A DNA stretch of 64,000 bases from Streptomyces liliiviolaceus (GTDB lineage Bacteria > Actinomycetota > Actinomycetes > Streptomycetales > Streptomycetaceae): the NCBI RefSeq assembly GCF_018070025.1, contig NZ_JAGPYQ010000002.1, positions 434,001-498,000 on the forward strand, written 5' to 3'. A program made the position numbers and the translations under genes. Position 1 is the stretch's first letter, and each line of letters starts with the position of its first letter. The notes under the pieces are model-generated. The model ran no database searches. It worked only from the letters and a program-made list of their open reading frames with translations, and was not told where the DNA came from. This document shows positions 47,773-56,531 of the stretch, one piece after another.

Positions 47773-48606
47773 TCAGGCGGTGGCGTCCGTCTCCGCGGCG
47801 GTGTCCTTCTGGCCCTCCACCTGCTTGAGGCGTTGGCGCAGTGCCCCAGTGACCGCCTGGTAGGAGTCGCTGCCGAGTACGACCCTGAGGGGCGCGGGCT
47901 GCTGCGCCGCGCTGGCGATGACGCGGGCGGCGATCCGTACCGGGTCACCGATGACCGGGACGGCGGTCTTCTTGAACTGGCGTACGAACGCGGCCGGCGT
48001 CCCGTCGTAGGCTGCCAGTGGCTCGCCGATACGGAGGCTGCCGCGCGAGAACGCGGTGCGGGCACCGCCCGGCTCGACGAGGGTGACACCGATCCCGAAC
48101 GGGGCGACCTCCTGGGCGAGGGCCTCCATGAACCCTTCGATCCCCCACTTTCCCGCGTGGTAGAGCGAGGCCCCGGCGTGCGCCGCCAGCCCGGCCACCG
48201 AGGAGATCTGGATCAGCCGACCGCCGCCCTGTGCGCGCAGGTGCGGCAGCGCGGCCCGGGCGGTCTGGATCGAGCCGAGCAGATTGGTGGTGATCTGGTG
48301 GACGACCTCGTCGTCGGTGAGTTCCTCGGCAGCGCCGAAGAGGCCGTAGCCGGCGTTGCCGACCACCACGTCGATACGGCCGAGATCGGTGAAAGCGGCG
48401 TCGACGACCTCCCGTACCTTCGGCAGGTCGGTGACGTCGAGGTGACCGAGCCAGAAGCGGTCCCCGTACTCGGCCCGCAGATCGTCGGCCGAGCCCTCCC
48501 GCCGGACGGTGCCGGCGACGCGGTCGCCGCGGGCGAGCAACTGCTGGGCCAGCTCTCGTCCGAAACCGCTGTTGACTCCGGTGATGAACCATGTCTGTGT
48601 CGTCAT
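47773..48606 (-). CDS. SDR-family NAD(P)-dependent oxidoreductase
   Basis: 277 residues from ATG 48606. Classical short-chain dehydrogenase motifs: TGVNSGFG (cofactor Gly motif), GNAGYG, ISSVAGLAAHAGASLYHAGKWG with catalytic Ser and YxxxK, and LVEPGGARTAF. It oxidises or reduces a carbonyl/alcohol with NAD(P); the substrate is unknown. Divergent from an XRE/MmyB-type regulator 101 nt away, which probably controls it. Confidence 0.93.
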   Translation of the reverse strand: MTTQTWFITGVNSGFGRELAQQLLARGDRVAGTVRREGSADDLRAEYGDRFWLGHLDVTDLPKVREVVDAAFTDLGRIDVVVGNAGYGLFGAAEELTDDEVVHQITTNLLGSIQTARAALPHLRAQGGGRLIQISSVAGLAAHAGASLYHAGKWGIEGFMEALAQEVAPFGIGVTLVEPGGARTAFSRGSLRIGEPLAAYDGTPAAFVRQFKKTAVPVIGDPVRIAARVIASAAQQPAPLRVVLGSDSYQAVTGALRQRLKQVEGQKDTAAETDATA

Positions 48607-48707
48607 GCCGCCGATGCTCACGGGTGCCACCCGACCCTTCCAGGTGGTGGCGTTCCTGGTAGTGGGAGGGACACCCTGCGACGCGCGGGAGAGCCTACGC
48701 TTGCCCG

Positions 48708-49523
48708 GTGGACAACGCTCTCGGGGATTTCCTGCGCGCACGGCGCGAACTGGTCACTCCCGCCGAGGCCGGCCTGGCACCCGGACACGGGACGCGCCGC
48801 GTACCCGGGCTGCGGCGCGAGGAGGTGGCCACGCTCGCCGGCATCAGCGTCGAGTACTACCTGCGCCTGGAACAGGGCCGCGACCGCAACCCCTCGGCCC
48901 AGGTGATCGACGCGCTGGCCGCCGTGCTCCAGCTCGACGCGGAGAGCACGGCGTACTTGATGTCGCTCGCGGCCGCGAAACCGCGCCGTGGCCGCGGCCG
49001 GCCCGTCGAGCACGTGCCGCCCGGCCTCGACTCGCTGCTGCGAACGCTCAACGTGCCCGCCCTCGTTTTCAACAAGTACAGCGACGTACTGGCCGCGAAC
49101 CGGCTGGCCCGGGCTCTGTCACCGGACCTGGCACCGGGGGTGAACCGGCTGCGCGTACTGTTCACCGACCGGGCGGCACGCGAGTACCACGCCGACTGGG
49201 AGTGGTACACGGCCGTCGCCGTGGCTCATCTGCGGGCCCAGGCCGGCACCGACACAGGTGACGAGCGGCTGCACGCCCTGATCGGGGAGCTGTCGGTCAA
49301 GAGCGACCGCTTCCGTCATCTGTGGGGACGCCATGACGTGCGCTCGGCGAAGGGCGTCACTTTCCGAGTACGGCACCCGCGGGTCGGCCCCCTGGAACTC
49401 CTGGTCGAAAAGTTCCAGGTCGTCGGCGCCACCGAGCTGGAGACGATGCTCCTGCACGCCGAGCCCGGCACGTCCTCGGCCGACGCCCTGGCTCTGCTCG
49501 CATCACTCGACACCACCGCCTGA
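48708..49523 (+). CDS. XRE-family regulator with MmyB-like ligand domain
   Basis: 271 residues from GTG 48708. The helix-turn-helix is VPGLRREEVATLAGISVEYYLRLEQGRDRNPSAQVIDALAAVL. The larger C-terminal domain (VPALVFNKYSDVLAANRLARALSP, LRVLFTDRAAREYHADWEWYTAVAVAHLRAQAG, GVTFRVRHPRVGPLELLVEKFQV) is the MmyB/MLTR ligand-binding fold that binds fatty-acid-like molecules in known members. Divergent from an SDR gene, the usual arrangement for this regulator class. Confidence 0.92.
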   Translation: MDNALGDFLRARRELVTPAEAGLAPGHGTRRVPGLRREEVATLAGISVEYYLRLEQGRDRNPSAQVIDALAAVLQLDAESTAYLMSLAAAKPRRGRGRPVEHVPPGLDSLLRTLNVPALVFNKYSDVLAANRLARALSPDLAPGVNRLRVLFTDRAAREYHADWEWYTAVAVAHLRAQAGTDTGDERLHALIGELSVKSDRFRHLWGRHDVRSAKGVTFRVRHPRVGPLELLVEKFQVVGATELETMLLHAEPGTSSADALALLASLDTTA

Positions 49524-49961
49524 CCAGGGACCGGCGCCCGTGGTTCAGCAGGCCGGTCGGAGCGCCCGCCTTGCTCAGGAGCGACTGCTTGTAAGCGACT
49601 GCTCGCAGTCGACGGCTCCTGCGGTCGGTGGGCATCTTCTGTGCCGCTGTGAAAGTTTGTTGAAGGCTGGCGAGCCGTGTCGTGTTCAAGCGGCAGAAGA
49701 GGCACCCGAGTTGGCGGAAACTGCATGCAACATGACCTGTTTCAGCAGATGTTGATGTCATTTCAGGGCGTAGCGGGCGCTCAGGAGAGGTGGCGCGCGG
49801 TGATAGCATCGCGGCGTCTGCGGCCTTGATCAACTTTGTGGTGATCTGAGGCCAGCCTGCTCTTCGTAGTAGCGCTCATGCAGTTCCCAAGGTGTGCGCT
49901 GCGGATCTTTCTGAGGCGCGTTCCGGCGATGTCTGCATGTCGCGCCCCGGGAAAGGTATCG
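49524..49961. other. 438-bp gap upstream of conservon 2
   Basis: Lower GC than its surroundings. Direct copies of GCGACTGCT (49581, 49595) lead into an inverted CGACTGC/GCAGTCG at 49596-49611. Bases ~49730-49870 are relatively AT-rich (TTGATGTCATTTCAG, TTGATCAACTTTGTGG) and should hold the conservon promoter(s). GGAAAGG precedes the kinase ATG at 49962. No gene is supported. Confidence 0.55.
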
Positions 49962-51149
49962 ATGAATCGAGACGTGCTCATATGGTGCCTCGGTGCTGTG
50001 GCGGTGATAGCCGCCGCCGCAGTCCTAGCACTCGTCGTCCGCAACAGAGCTCTGGGAGCAAGAAAACGACAGTTCGAGCGTGAGTCGGCGCACCGGCTGG
50101 CCGAGGCCCAGAGCAGGCTCTCGACCGCTCTGAGCGACTTGCAGAAGTTCCGTGCCGAGCAGGACGGCGCGCTGCGGGACGCCGAACGGACGGCGGAGGA
50201 GAGCACCAAGGCGGTCCTCAAGGGCGCGGTGCGCTTCCTGCAGAGCCTCGCGGCCGAGCAGACCACGCTCCTGGACGGCATCCAGCGCAAGCACGGCGGA
50301 CACGCGGTGCTGTCCGACCTGCTGGACGTCAACCACGCCACCGCCCAGATGGCCCGCAAGGCCCAGGGCATCGCGGTCATGTGCGGCGCGCCGCTCAGCC
50401 GCCGCAGCCAGCCCGCCAGTGTCTACGACGTGGTGCGCAACGCCCAGGGGCAGATCCGTAACTTCAACCGCGTCGAGATCATGCAGCAGAGCGGGATGGC
50501 GCTGAAGGCGTCCGCGGTCTCGCCGGTCGCCCTCGCCGTCGCCGAGCTGCTCGACAACGCCGCCAGCTTCTCGCAGCACGACGCACCCATCGAGGTCACG
50601 TTCCAGCGCGTGCAGAAGAACCTGTGCATCGTGATCGACGACGCCGGTGTCGGTATGAACGACGAGGACCGGCAGAAGGCGACCGTGCTGCTGTCCGGCG
50701 CCACCGCCCCCCGCCTGTCCCAGCTCGGTGCCCAGCCGAAGTTCGGTCTCCCTGTCGTCGGCCTGATCGCGAGCCAGTACGGGTTCAAGGTGGACGTCAC
50801 CGGAGTCTCCCGGTACGGCGGCGTCCGGGCCGTCGTCCTGCTGCCTGAGGAGCTGTGGACCATGGAAGAGACCCCGCAGGCCCCCGCTCAGGAAGCCCCC
50901 GTACGCCGGATCCGGCGCATCCCGACGAGGGAGGACGAACCCGAGAGCCGCACGGTGCACGGTCTGCCGAAGCGGGGCGAGCGTCAGTCCCCCACGGCGA
51001 GCGTGACCGATGGCGGGAGTTCCACCGGCGGGGCCACCCGCCCGTTCAAGAAGGCCCGGGGTGCCGGTGGCCTGGCCGCCATCCAGCGGGGCACCATGTC
51101 GGGCCGTGCCGCCGAGACCCCGTCGTCCGAAGGGACCGAGGACGCATGA
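49962..51149 (+). CDS. cvnA: conservon membrane kinase-like protein (CvnA type, short form)
   Basis: 395 residues from ATG 49962 with GGAAAGG upstream. One N-terminal membrane helix (DVLIWCLGAVAVIAAAAVLALVV), a coiled-coil region to about residue 100, then a GHKL ATPase: LAVAELLDNAASFSQHDAPIEV (N box), IDDAGVGMND (G1), FGLPVVGLIASQYG (G2), and a basic tail. A possible phospho-acceptor His lies in DVNHATAQMARKAQ. There is no large sensor domain, unlike the 890-residue kinase at 22421-25093. First gene of a seven-gene coupled operon; this layout with P450s matches the rar/cvn9-type conservon. Confidence 0.92.
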   Translation: MNRDVLIWCLGAVAVIAAAAVLALVVRNRALGARKRQFERESAHRLAEAQSRLSTALSDLQKFRAEQDGALRDAERTAEESTKAVLKGAVRFLQSLAAEQTTLLDGIQRKHGGHAVLSDLLDVNHATAQMARKAQGIAVMCGAPLSRRSQPASVYDVVRNAQGQIRNFNRVEIMQQSGMALKASAVSPVALAVAELLDNAASFSQHDAPIEVTFQRVQKNLCIVIDDAGVGMNDEDRQKATVLLSGATAPRLSQLGAQPKFGLPVVGLIASQYGFKVDVTGVSRYGGVRAVVLLPEELWTMEETPQAPAQEAPVRRIRRIPTREDEPESRTVHGLPKRGERQSPTASVTDGGSSTGGATRPFKKARGAGGLAAIQRGTMSGRAAETPSSEGTEDA

Positions 51150-51991
51150 CCACAGACATGTCGTGGATGGTCAAGGACATCGTGGACAACGTCCCCGGTG
51201 CCCGGCACGCCGTCGTGCTGTCCGCGGACGGCCTGCCCCGCGGGGCCACGGACGCTCTCACCGACAAGGACGTGAAGACGATCTCGGCCGCCATGTCCGG
51301 GATGCAGTCGCTGAGCCGGGCCACCGCGCACTTCGTCGGTGCGGCGCAGGAACAGCAGTGGAACCAGACGGTCATCGAGTTCTCGCACGGCTGGGTGTTC
51401 CTCATCGGGGCGGGCCAGGGCGCCTATCTGGCCGCCGCCGCGGAGCCCGACGTCGACCTCCAGCAGCTGTCGTTCCGGATGAACCGGCTGGTCGCCAGGC
51501 TGGGCAACAACCTGACGTCACCGCCGCGGGCCGGTCTCGACGACCCCTCCCGGACGAGCGACGCCGCGCGGCTCCCGCACGCCGGGGCCGGCGGTTCGAA
51601 CTTCGTGCTCAAGGAGCTCGACCAGGTCGTCGCCGAGGTGGCCGGCGCCCGGCACGCGCTGCTGCTCGGCGCCGACGGGCTGCCGCGCGGGGCGACCTCG
51701 GCGATCGGCAAGGATCTCGCGGACACGATGTCCGCGGCCATGACCGGCATTCACGCCTACAGCCGTGCGGCGGCGGATTTCGCGGGCGGTTCCCCGGACG
51801 CCGAATGGCAGCAGACGGTCATCGAGTACCAGCACGGCTGGATCTTCCTCATCGCGGCCGGGGACGACGGCTTCCTGGCCGCCGCCGCCGAACACGACTG
51901 TGACATCGAGAAGTTCACGACGCGGCTGTGCGACGCCGTGCCCGGGATCCTGGCGCCTGAGAGCAGGGGAGAGAGGGCCGACCATGTCTGA
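51146..51991 (+). CDS. cvnB: double-roadblock conservon protein (CvnB fused tandem)
   Basis: 281 residues, overlapping the kinase stop by 4 nt (ATGA). Two complete roadblock/LC7 domains follow each other: residues ~4-115 (DIVDNVPGARHAVVLSADGLPRGATDAL, WNQTVIEFSHGWVFLIGAG) and ~150-265 (DQVVAEVAGARHALLLGADGLPRGATSAI, WQQTVIEYQHGWIFLIAAG), joined by a ~35-residue Pro/Ala/Gly linker. Usual CvnB proteins have one domain of ~140 residues, like the two at 20138 and 21987. The fusion can form an internal roadblock dimer, giving a fixed platform for the CvnD GTPase. Confidence 0.92.
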   Translation: MTTDMSWMVKDIVDNVPGARHAVVLSADGLPRGATDALTDKDVKTISAAMSGMQSLSRATAHFVGAAQEQQWNQTVIEFSHGWVFLIGAGQGAYLAAAAEPDVDLQQLSFRMNRLVARLGNNLTSPPRAGLDDPSRTSDAARLPHAGAGGSNFVLKELDQVVAEVAGARHALLLGADGLPRGATSAIGKDLADTMSAAMTGIHAYSRAAADFAGGSPDAEWQQTVIEYQHGWIFLIAAGDDGFLAAAAEHDCDIEKFTTRLCDAVPGILAPESRGERADHV

Positions 51992-52370
51992 CGGATCGGA
52001 CGAGGAGCTGGAGCTCACCTCCCCATTAGTCCCTCTCTTCGTGATCACGAACGGGCGTGGGCTCCCCTCGGACCACGAGTACGAGCACACCGCGTTGGTG
52101 ACCGCGCACGACAGCGGCTCGTCCGCGGCCGCGCGTGCCCTGTCCCCCGAGGCACGCAAGGTCATGAATCTGGTCGCCGACGGATTCCTGTCGGTGGCGG
52201 AGGTCTCGGGCCACACCCACCTGCCCCTGGGCATCGTGCGGATCCTGCTGGCGCAGCTGGAGGAGGACGGCCTCATTCTCGTACGCAAGCCCATTCCCCG
52301 GGTCGAACGCGCCGAACGCGAACTCCTCAGCGCCGTGCTGGATGGCCTCAGAACCAAATTCGGAGCGTAA
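51984..52370 (+). CDS. cvnC: conservon DUF742 protein (CvnC), contains a TTA codon
   Basis: 128 residues from ATG 51984, overlapping the roadblock stop by 8 nt. DUF742 features: SPLVPLFVITNGRG at the start, a winged-helix-like core (SVAEVSGHTHLPLGIVRILLAQLEEDGLILVRK) and ELLSAVLDGLRTKFGA at the end. It links kinase/roadblock and GTPase parts of the conservon. Codon 15 is TTA (52026-52028), so translation should need the bldA tRNA; as the coupled genes follow, the whole operon output could depend on it. Confidence 0.92.
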   Translation: MSDGSDEELELTSPLVPLFVITNGRGLPSDHEYEHTALVTAHDSGSSAAARALSPEARKVMNLVADGFLSVAEVSGHTHLPLGIVRILLAQLEEDGLILVRKPIPRVERAERELLSAVLDGLRTKFGA

Positions 52371-52373
52371 GCC

Positions 52374-52934
52374 GTGTATCTGAATCCAGAGACTTCCAAC
52401 TCGGTCAAGATCCTCGTCGTGGGTCATTTCGGGGTCGGGAAGACCACCCTGATCAACAGCATCTCCGAGATCGAACCGCTGCAGACCGAGGAGGAGATCA
52501 CCGAGGCCAGCGAGGGCTTCGACGATCTGTCGGGGACACCGAACAAGACGACCACCACCGTGGCCATGGACTTCGGCCGTCTCACCCTCAGCGACACCCT
52601 CGTGCTCTACCTCTTCGGAACCCCCGGGCAGGAACGCTTCAAGGAGATGTGGGAAGCACTGTCACGGGGCGCGCTGGGCGCCCTCGTCCTGGTCGACCCC
52701 ACTCGACTGCACGACAGCTTCCCCATCCTGGACCTGGTCGAGCGCTTCGGCCTGACGTACACCATCGGCGTCAACCACTTCGAGGGCACCACCGAGTACC
52801 CGCTCGACGAAGTCCGCGAGGCGCTCAACCTCGCCGAGGACACCCCGATCGTGCACTGCGACGTGCGTGACCGCACGTCCTCGGCGCAGTCCCTCATCAC
52901 CCTCGTGCAGCACCTCATGTCCATACTCGGCTAG
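52374..52934 (+). CDS. cvnD: conservon GTPase (CvnD)
   Basis: 186 residues from GTG 52374, four bases after the DUF742 stop. P-loop VVGHFGVGKTTL near residue 15, NKTTTTVAMDFG switch I, LFGTPGQERF switch II. The usual NKxD is VNHFE, as in other CvnD proteins. It is a Ras/MglA-like switch recruited by the roadblock platform. Here it is followed by two cytochrome P450 genes, so the signal may be tied to an oxidised small molecule. Confidence 0.93.
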   Translation: MYLNPETSNSVKILVVGHFGVGKTTLINSISEIEPLQTEEEITEASEGFDDLSGTPNKTTTTVAMDFGRLTLSDTLVLYLFGTPGQERFKEMWEALSRGALGALVLVDPTRLHDSFPILDLVERFGLTYTIGVNHFEGTTEYPLDEVREALNLAEDTPIVHCDVRDRTSSAQSLITLVQHLMSILG

Positions 52935-52942
52935 GAGCCGGC

Positions 52943-54316
52943 ATGCAACACCAGATCAACTCCCACCCGACACCGCCGCCCGGGTGCCCCGCGCACGGCA
53001 ACACCCAGCTGTTCGGCCCGGAGTTCGGCTCCGACCCCGAGCGCCACTACGAGAACCTGCGCTCGCTCGGCCCCAGCGCCCCCGTCGACATCGCCCCCGA
53101 CGTCGAGGTCGAACTGGTCACCAGCTACGACGCGGCCCTGTACATCCTGCAGAACCCCGCCTCCTTCGTCCGCGACTCACGCCGCTGGAACGCGCTGAAC
53201 GAGGGCCGGGTCCCCGCGGACAGCCCCGCCCTGCCCATGATGGGCTACCGGCCCAACGCCCTCTTCAGCGACGGTGCCGCCCATGCCCGGCTCCGCCAGG
53301 CCGTCACCGACAGCCTCGCCAGCATCGACGAGCTCCAGCTCGTGCGGCAGACCCAGCAGTCCGCCGACTACCTGATCAGCCAGTTCTCCTCGGACGTGCG
53401 CGGCCAGGCGGATCTGATGGCCGACTACGCCCAGCCGCTGCCGCTGCTCGTCTTCAGCGACCTGTTCGGCTGCCCGCCCGAGATCGGCGACCGCGTCATC
53501 GCGGGCATCAGCGGCATCTTCGAGGGGACCCCCGGCGCCGACCAGGTCCTGGGCGGCGCGCTCGGCGAACTGATCGCCCTCAAGCACCGCCGGCCCGGCA
53601 ACGACGTGACGACGCGGCTCATGCAGCACGCCGCGGGCCTCAGCGACGAGGAGGTGCTGCACCAGCTCGTGACCCTGCTCTCCGGCGGCACCGCGCCTCT
53701 GGCCGCGGCCATCGGCACGAGCAGCGCGCTGTACCTCGGAGAGGACTGGCCGGCCGGCCTCCCGGTCGAGGACGCGGTCGTCCAGACCCTGTGGAACTAC
53801 GCGCCGATCGCCAACTACGCGGCCCACTACCCGACCCACGACGTCGACCTGGGCGGCCGGGTGCTGCGCGCCAACGACCCGGTGGTCATCTCCTTCGCCG
53901 CGGCCAACACCGACCCGAAGCTGACCGAGCACCGCGAGCAGCTCAGCGGCAAGGCCCACCTCGCCTTCGGCGCCGGACCGCACGCGTGCCCCGCCAAGGA
54001 CCCGGCGTTCATGATCGCCGTCACCGCCGTCGAGTCGCTCCTCAACCGGCTGCCCGACGTCGAGACGCGCGTCCGCTTCCAGGATCTCGCCTGGGTGCCC
54101 GCGCCCTGGAGCCGGTCCCTGGTCAGCGTCCCGATCCGGTTCACCCCGCGCAGCGTGACCCAGACCGCCGCGGAGTCCTCCCGGCCCCAGGACGCCTCGC
54201 CGTCGCACGCGGCGCAGTACCCCACCGCCTCGTACCAGCAGTCGGCGGCGCCCTCCGCATCCAAGGCCAAGTCCGGCCTTTTCAGTCGGTTCCTGGCATG
54301 GACCAGGGGCGAGTGA
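52943..54316 (+). CDS. cytochrome P450, CYP157-like, without the ExxR motif
   Basis: 457 residues from ATG 52943, eight nt after the GTPase stop with GGAG upstream. Heme-binding loop is intact (LAFGAGPHACPAKDP). The K-helix, however, reads VEDAVVQTLWNYAP where P450s have ExxR: Glu and Arg are replaced by Gln and Trp. The I-helix (LLSGGTAPLAAAIG) also lacks the usual AGxET/T. This agrees with the CYP157 family, known for lacking ExxR and for sitting in conservons. The C-terminal ~60 residues are Ala/Ser/Gln-rich and extra. Catalysis cannot be assumed; a structural or heme-sensing role is possible. Confidence 0.9.
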   Translation: MQHQINSHPTPPPGCPAHGNTQLFGPEFGSDPERHYENLRSLGPSAPVDIAPDVEVELVTSYDAALYILQNPASFVRDSRRWNALNEGRVPADSPALPMMGYRPNALFSDGAAHARLRQAVTDSLASIDELQLVRQTQQSADYLISQFSSDVRGQADLMADYAQPLPLLVFSDLFGCPPEIGDRVIAGISGIFEGTPGADQVLGGALGELIALKHRRPGNDVTTRLMQHAAGLSDEEVLHQLVTLLSGGTAPLAAAIGTSSALYLGEDWPAGLPVEDAVVQTLWNYAPIANYAAHYPTHDVDLGGRVLRANDPVVISFAAANTDPKLTEHREQLSGKAHLAFGAGPHACPAKDPAFMIAVTAVESLLNRLPDVETRVRFQDLAWVPAPWSRSLVSVPIRFTPRSVTQTAAESSRPQDASPSHAAQYPTASYQQSAAPSASKAKSGLFSRFLAWTRGE

Positions 54317-54409
54317 CGTAAGTAACCCTATGAGGACACAGTGTTATTGGATGCTTCAATAACCTCACGGGTACGTATGGCGGCTGTTGCTCAGAAAGGA
54401 GCCGCCACC

Positions 54410-55666
54410 GTGGGCAGCCTCACGACGTCGTCGTCCGACCGCCGCGCCACCGTCTCCCTCTTCTCCCGTCTGCGGACGGCGGAAGGACAGGCTGATCCCT
54501 TCCCCCTCTACACGGAACTACGGTCCAAGGGCGGAGTCCGCCCCGCACCCTGGGGCGGCTTCCTCGTCACCAGCTTCGACGCCTGCGACCGCGTACTGCG
54601 CAGCGCCGAGTGGCTGGAGCCGGACAAGGGCTGGCGCGACCGGCAGGGCCCCCGCACCCGCTGGAGTGCTCCGTCATCGCGCGAGATAGGCAGCACGATG
54701 CCCGCTCTCAACCCACCGGAGCACACCAGGGTGCGCAGGGCGGCGGGCGGATTCGACCGGACGGCCATCCAACAGATGAGCCGCACTGTCCTCCGGCTCA
54801 CCGACGGTCTCCTCGACACCCTGGCCGAACGCCTCAGGGACGGCGAGGAGCACGCGGACTTCGCCGCCCTGGTCAGCGAGGAACTGCCGATCGCCACCAT
54901 CGGCGCCTGGCTCGCCCTGCCGTCGGCCGACTGGCCACGGCTGCGCGAACTGACCCATGAACAGGTCTTCACCCAGGAACTGCTGCCCTCCGGCAGCCAG
55001 TTGGCCCGGTCCGACGTCGCGATGGCCGAACTGCGCTCCTACTTCATGGAGCTCATACGCGACCGGCGCCGGCACCCCGGCGACGACCCCGTCTCGCGCT
55101 GGATCACCACCTGGGACGCCATGGAGTCCGACCCCGACAAGGCCGACGAGGCGGTCTACTTCCTCGTCCTGTTCGTCCTGCTGGCCGCTCTGGAGACCAC
55201 CTCGACCCTGTTGTCCACCATGACGCTCCACCTCGTCGAGGACCCCGCACGCTGGGACCTGCTGACCGCCCGCCCCGACCTGGTACCCGCCTTCGTGGAG
55301 GAGACACTGCGCTACGACCCGCCGGCTCACGTGATCAGCCGGGTCGCCGCACGGGACGGCCTGCTGGACGGCGTCGAGGTCCGGGCCGACGACATGGTCC
55401 ACCTCATGGTGGGCGCCGCCCACCGCGACCCGGCGAAGCACCCCGATCCCGACCGGTTCGACCCGCACCGCAAGGCCTTCCACAACCTCGCCTTCAGCGG
55501 AGGCATCCACTACTGCCTCGGCGCCCCGCTGGCCCGACTCGAAGCCCACACCCTCCTGCGCCAACTGGTCGGACGCCTGCCCCGCCTCACCCTGGCCCGA
55601 CGCCCGCTCAGGGCACCCAGAGTGGCCTTCAGGCGTCTGCTGAACCTGGACGTCGCCCTCGCATGA
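54410..55666 (+). CDS. cytochrome P450 (canonical), second of the pair
   Basis: 418 residues from GTG 54410, chosen because AAAGGAG lies about eight bases upstream; in-frame ATGs at 54341 and 54377 are less likely. ExxR is present (VEETLRYDPPAHVISRVA) and the heme loop is normal (LAFSGGIHYCLGAPLARLEA). The I-helix reads FVLLAALETTSTLL. A soluble bacterial P450 needing ferredoxin and reductase. It follows the ExxR-less P450 and overlaps the enoyl-CoA hydratase start as ATGA. The substrate is unknown. Confidence 0.9.
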   Translation: MGSLTTSSSDRRATVSLFSRLRTAEGQADPFPLYTELRSKGGVRPAPWGGFLVTSFDACDRVLRSAEWLEPDKGWRDRQGPRTRWSAPSSREIGSTMPALNPPEHTRVRRAAGGFDRTAIQQMSRTVLRLTDGLLDTLAERLRDGEEHADFAALVSEELPIATIGAWLALPSADWPRLRELTHEQVFTQELLPSGSQLARSDVAMAELRSYFMELIRDRRRHPGDDPVSRWITTWDAMESDPDKADEAVYFLVLFVLLAALETTSTLLSTMTLHLVEDPARWDLLTARPDLVPAFVEETLRYDPPAHVISRVAARDGLLDGVEVRADDMVHLMVGAAHRDPAKHPDPDRFDPHRKAFHNLAFSGGIHYCLGAPLARLEAHTLLRQLVGRLPRLTLARRPLRAPRVAFRRLLNLDVALA

Positions 55667-56421
55667 ACCACATACTCCCGCCCCCCGCCGTCCGCCCCTC
55701 CGCCATCGACACCGAGCAGGACGGTCCCGTCCTGCGCGTCCGCCTCAATCCCGACGGGCAGGACGACGTCCTGAGCGCCGCCGCGATCGACGACCTCATC
55801 GCCCTGCTGGACTCTCTGCACGGACGGCCCGACGTCCGTGTCCTGGTCCTGTCCTCCCTCGGACCGGACTTCTGCACCGGAGCGGACCGCGGCGAGTACC
55901 TGGACGCGGTCACCGCCGACCCGTCCGGCGCCGCCCTGCGACGGGCCGTGGACAAGGCCCACCGCCTCTGTCACGCCCTGGAGAACACCCACGCCGTCAC
56001 CATCGCCCGGCTCCACGGCAAGGTCGTCGGCGCCGGACTCGCCCTGGCCGCGTTCTGCGATCTGCGGGCGGGCTCGGACACCTGCCGATTCCGCATGCCC
56101 GAAGTCGCACTGGGCCTCCCACCCGCCTGGGGAGGCGCCCTGGGCCGGCTGATATCCGAGGTCGGCGTCGCACCGATCCGCGAACTGGCGCTCACCTGCG
56201 AGGTCTTCGACGCGTCCACCGCCCACCGGATCGGCCTGCTCCACAAAGTGGTTCCCCACGACCAACTGGACCGCACCGTCGACGCGTGGACGAGACCGCT
56301 CGCCCGACGCTCGCCCGAGACCCTCGTCCTGACCAAGCGCATGCTCGCCGGCTACGCACGGACCGGCACGGCCAACGTCTCCCTCCTCGACTCCCACCTT
56401 CTGTCCAGCACACTCAAGTAG
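55663..56421 (+). CDS. enoyl-CoA hydratase/isomerase family protein
   Basis: 252 residues, overlapping the P450 stop by 4 nt. Crotonase fold: VLRVRLNPDGQDDVLSAAAIDDLI, VLVLSSLGPDFCTGADRGEYL (oxyanion loop), ARLHGKVVGAGLALAAFCDLRAGSDTCRFRMPEVALGLPP. The catalytic Glu pair of hydratases is not obvious (PEVALG gives one Glu), so the exact reaction is open. Coupling to the P450 suggests a joint small-molecule pathway attached to the conservon. The operon ends at the hairpin after it. Confidence 0.85.
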   Translation: MNHILPPPAVRPSAIDTEQDGPVLRVRLNPDGQDDVLSAAAIDDLIALLDSLHGRPDVRVLVLSSLGPDFCTGADRGEYLDAVTADPSGAALRRAVDKAHRLCHALENTHAVTIARLHGKVVGAGLALAAFCDLRAGSDTCRFRMPEVALGLPPAWGGALGRLISEVGVAPIRELALTCEVFDASTAHRIGLLHKVVPHDQLDRTVDAWTRPLARRSPETLVLTKRMLAGYARTGTANVSLLDSHLLSSTLK

Positions 56422-56429
56422 CCCTGACA

Positions 56430-56465
56430 CGGCGCGGACGCACTGCGGTCGGTGCGTCCGCGCCG
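56430..56465 (+). terminator. strong hairpin ending the conservon 2 operon
   Basis: Perfect 14-bp arms (CGGCGCGGACGCAC and GTGCGTCCGCGCCG) with an 8-nt loop, nine bases after the enoyl-CoA hydratase stop. One of the strongest hairpins in the window. It marks the end of the seven-gene conservon transcript. Confidence 0.85.
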
Positions 56466-56531
56466 CCGGGCGCGTACTGCCGGAGAGCAACGATCAGCCC
56501 CATTGCCGAAGATCCGTGAAGGGACGGGTAC

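Noticed and set aside
49690..49720. AdpA-like box (TGGCGGAAAC) upstream of conservon 2.
   Set aside because: It fails the conserved G in TGGCSNGWWY, and single 9/10 matches are expected by chance.
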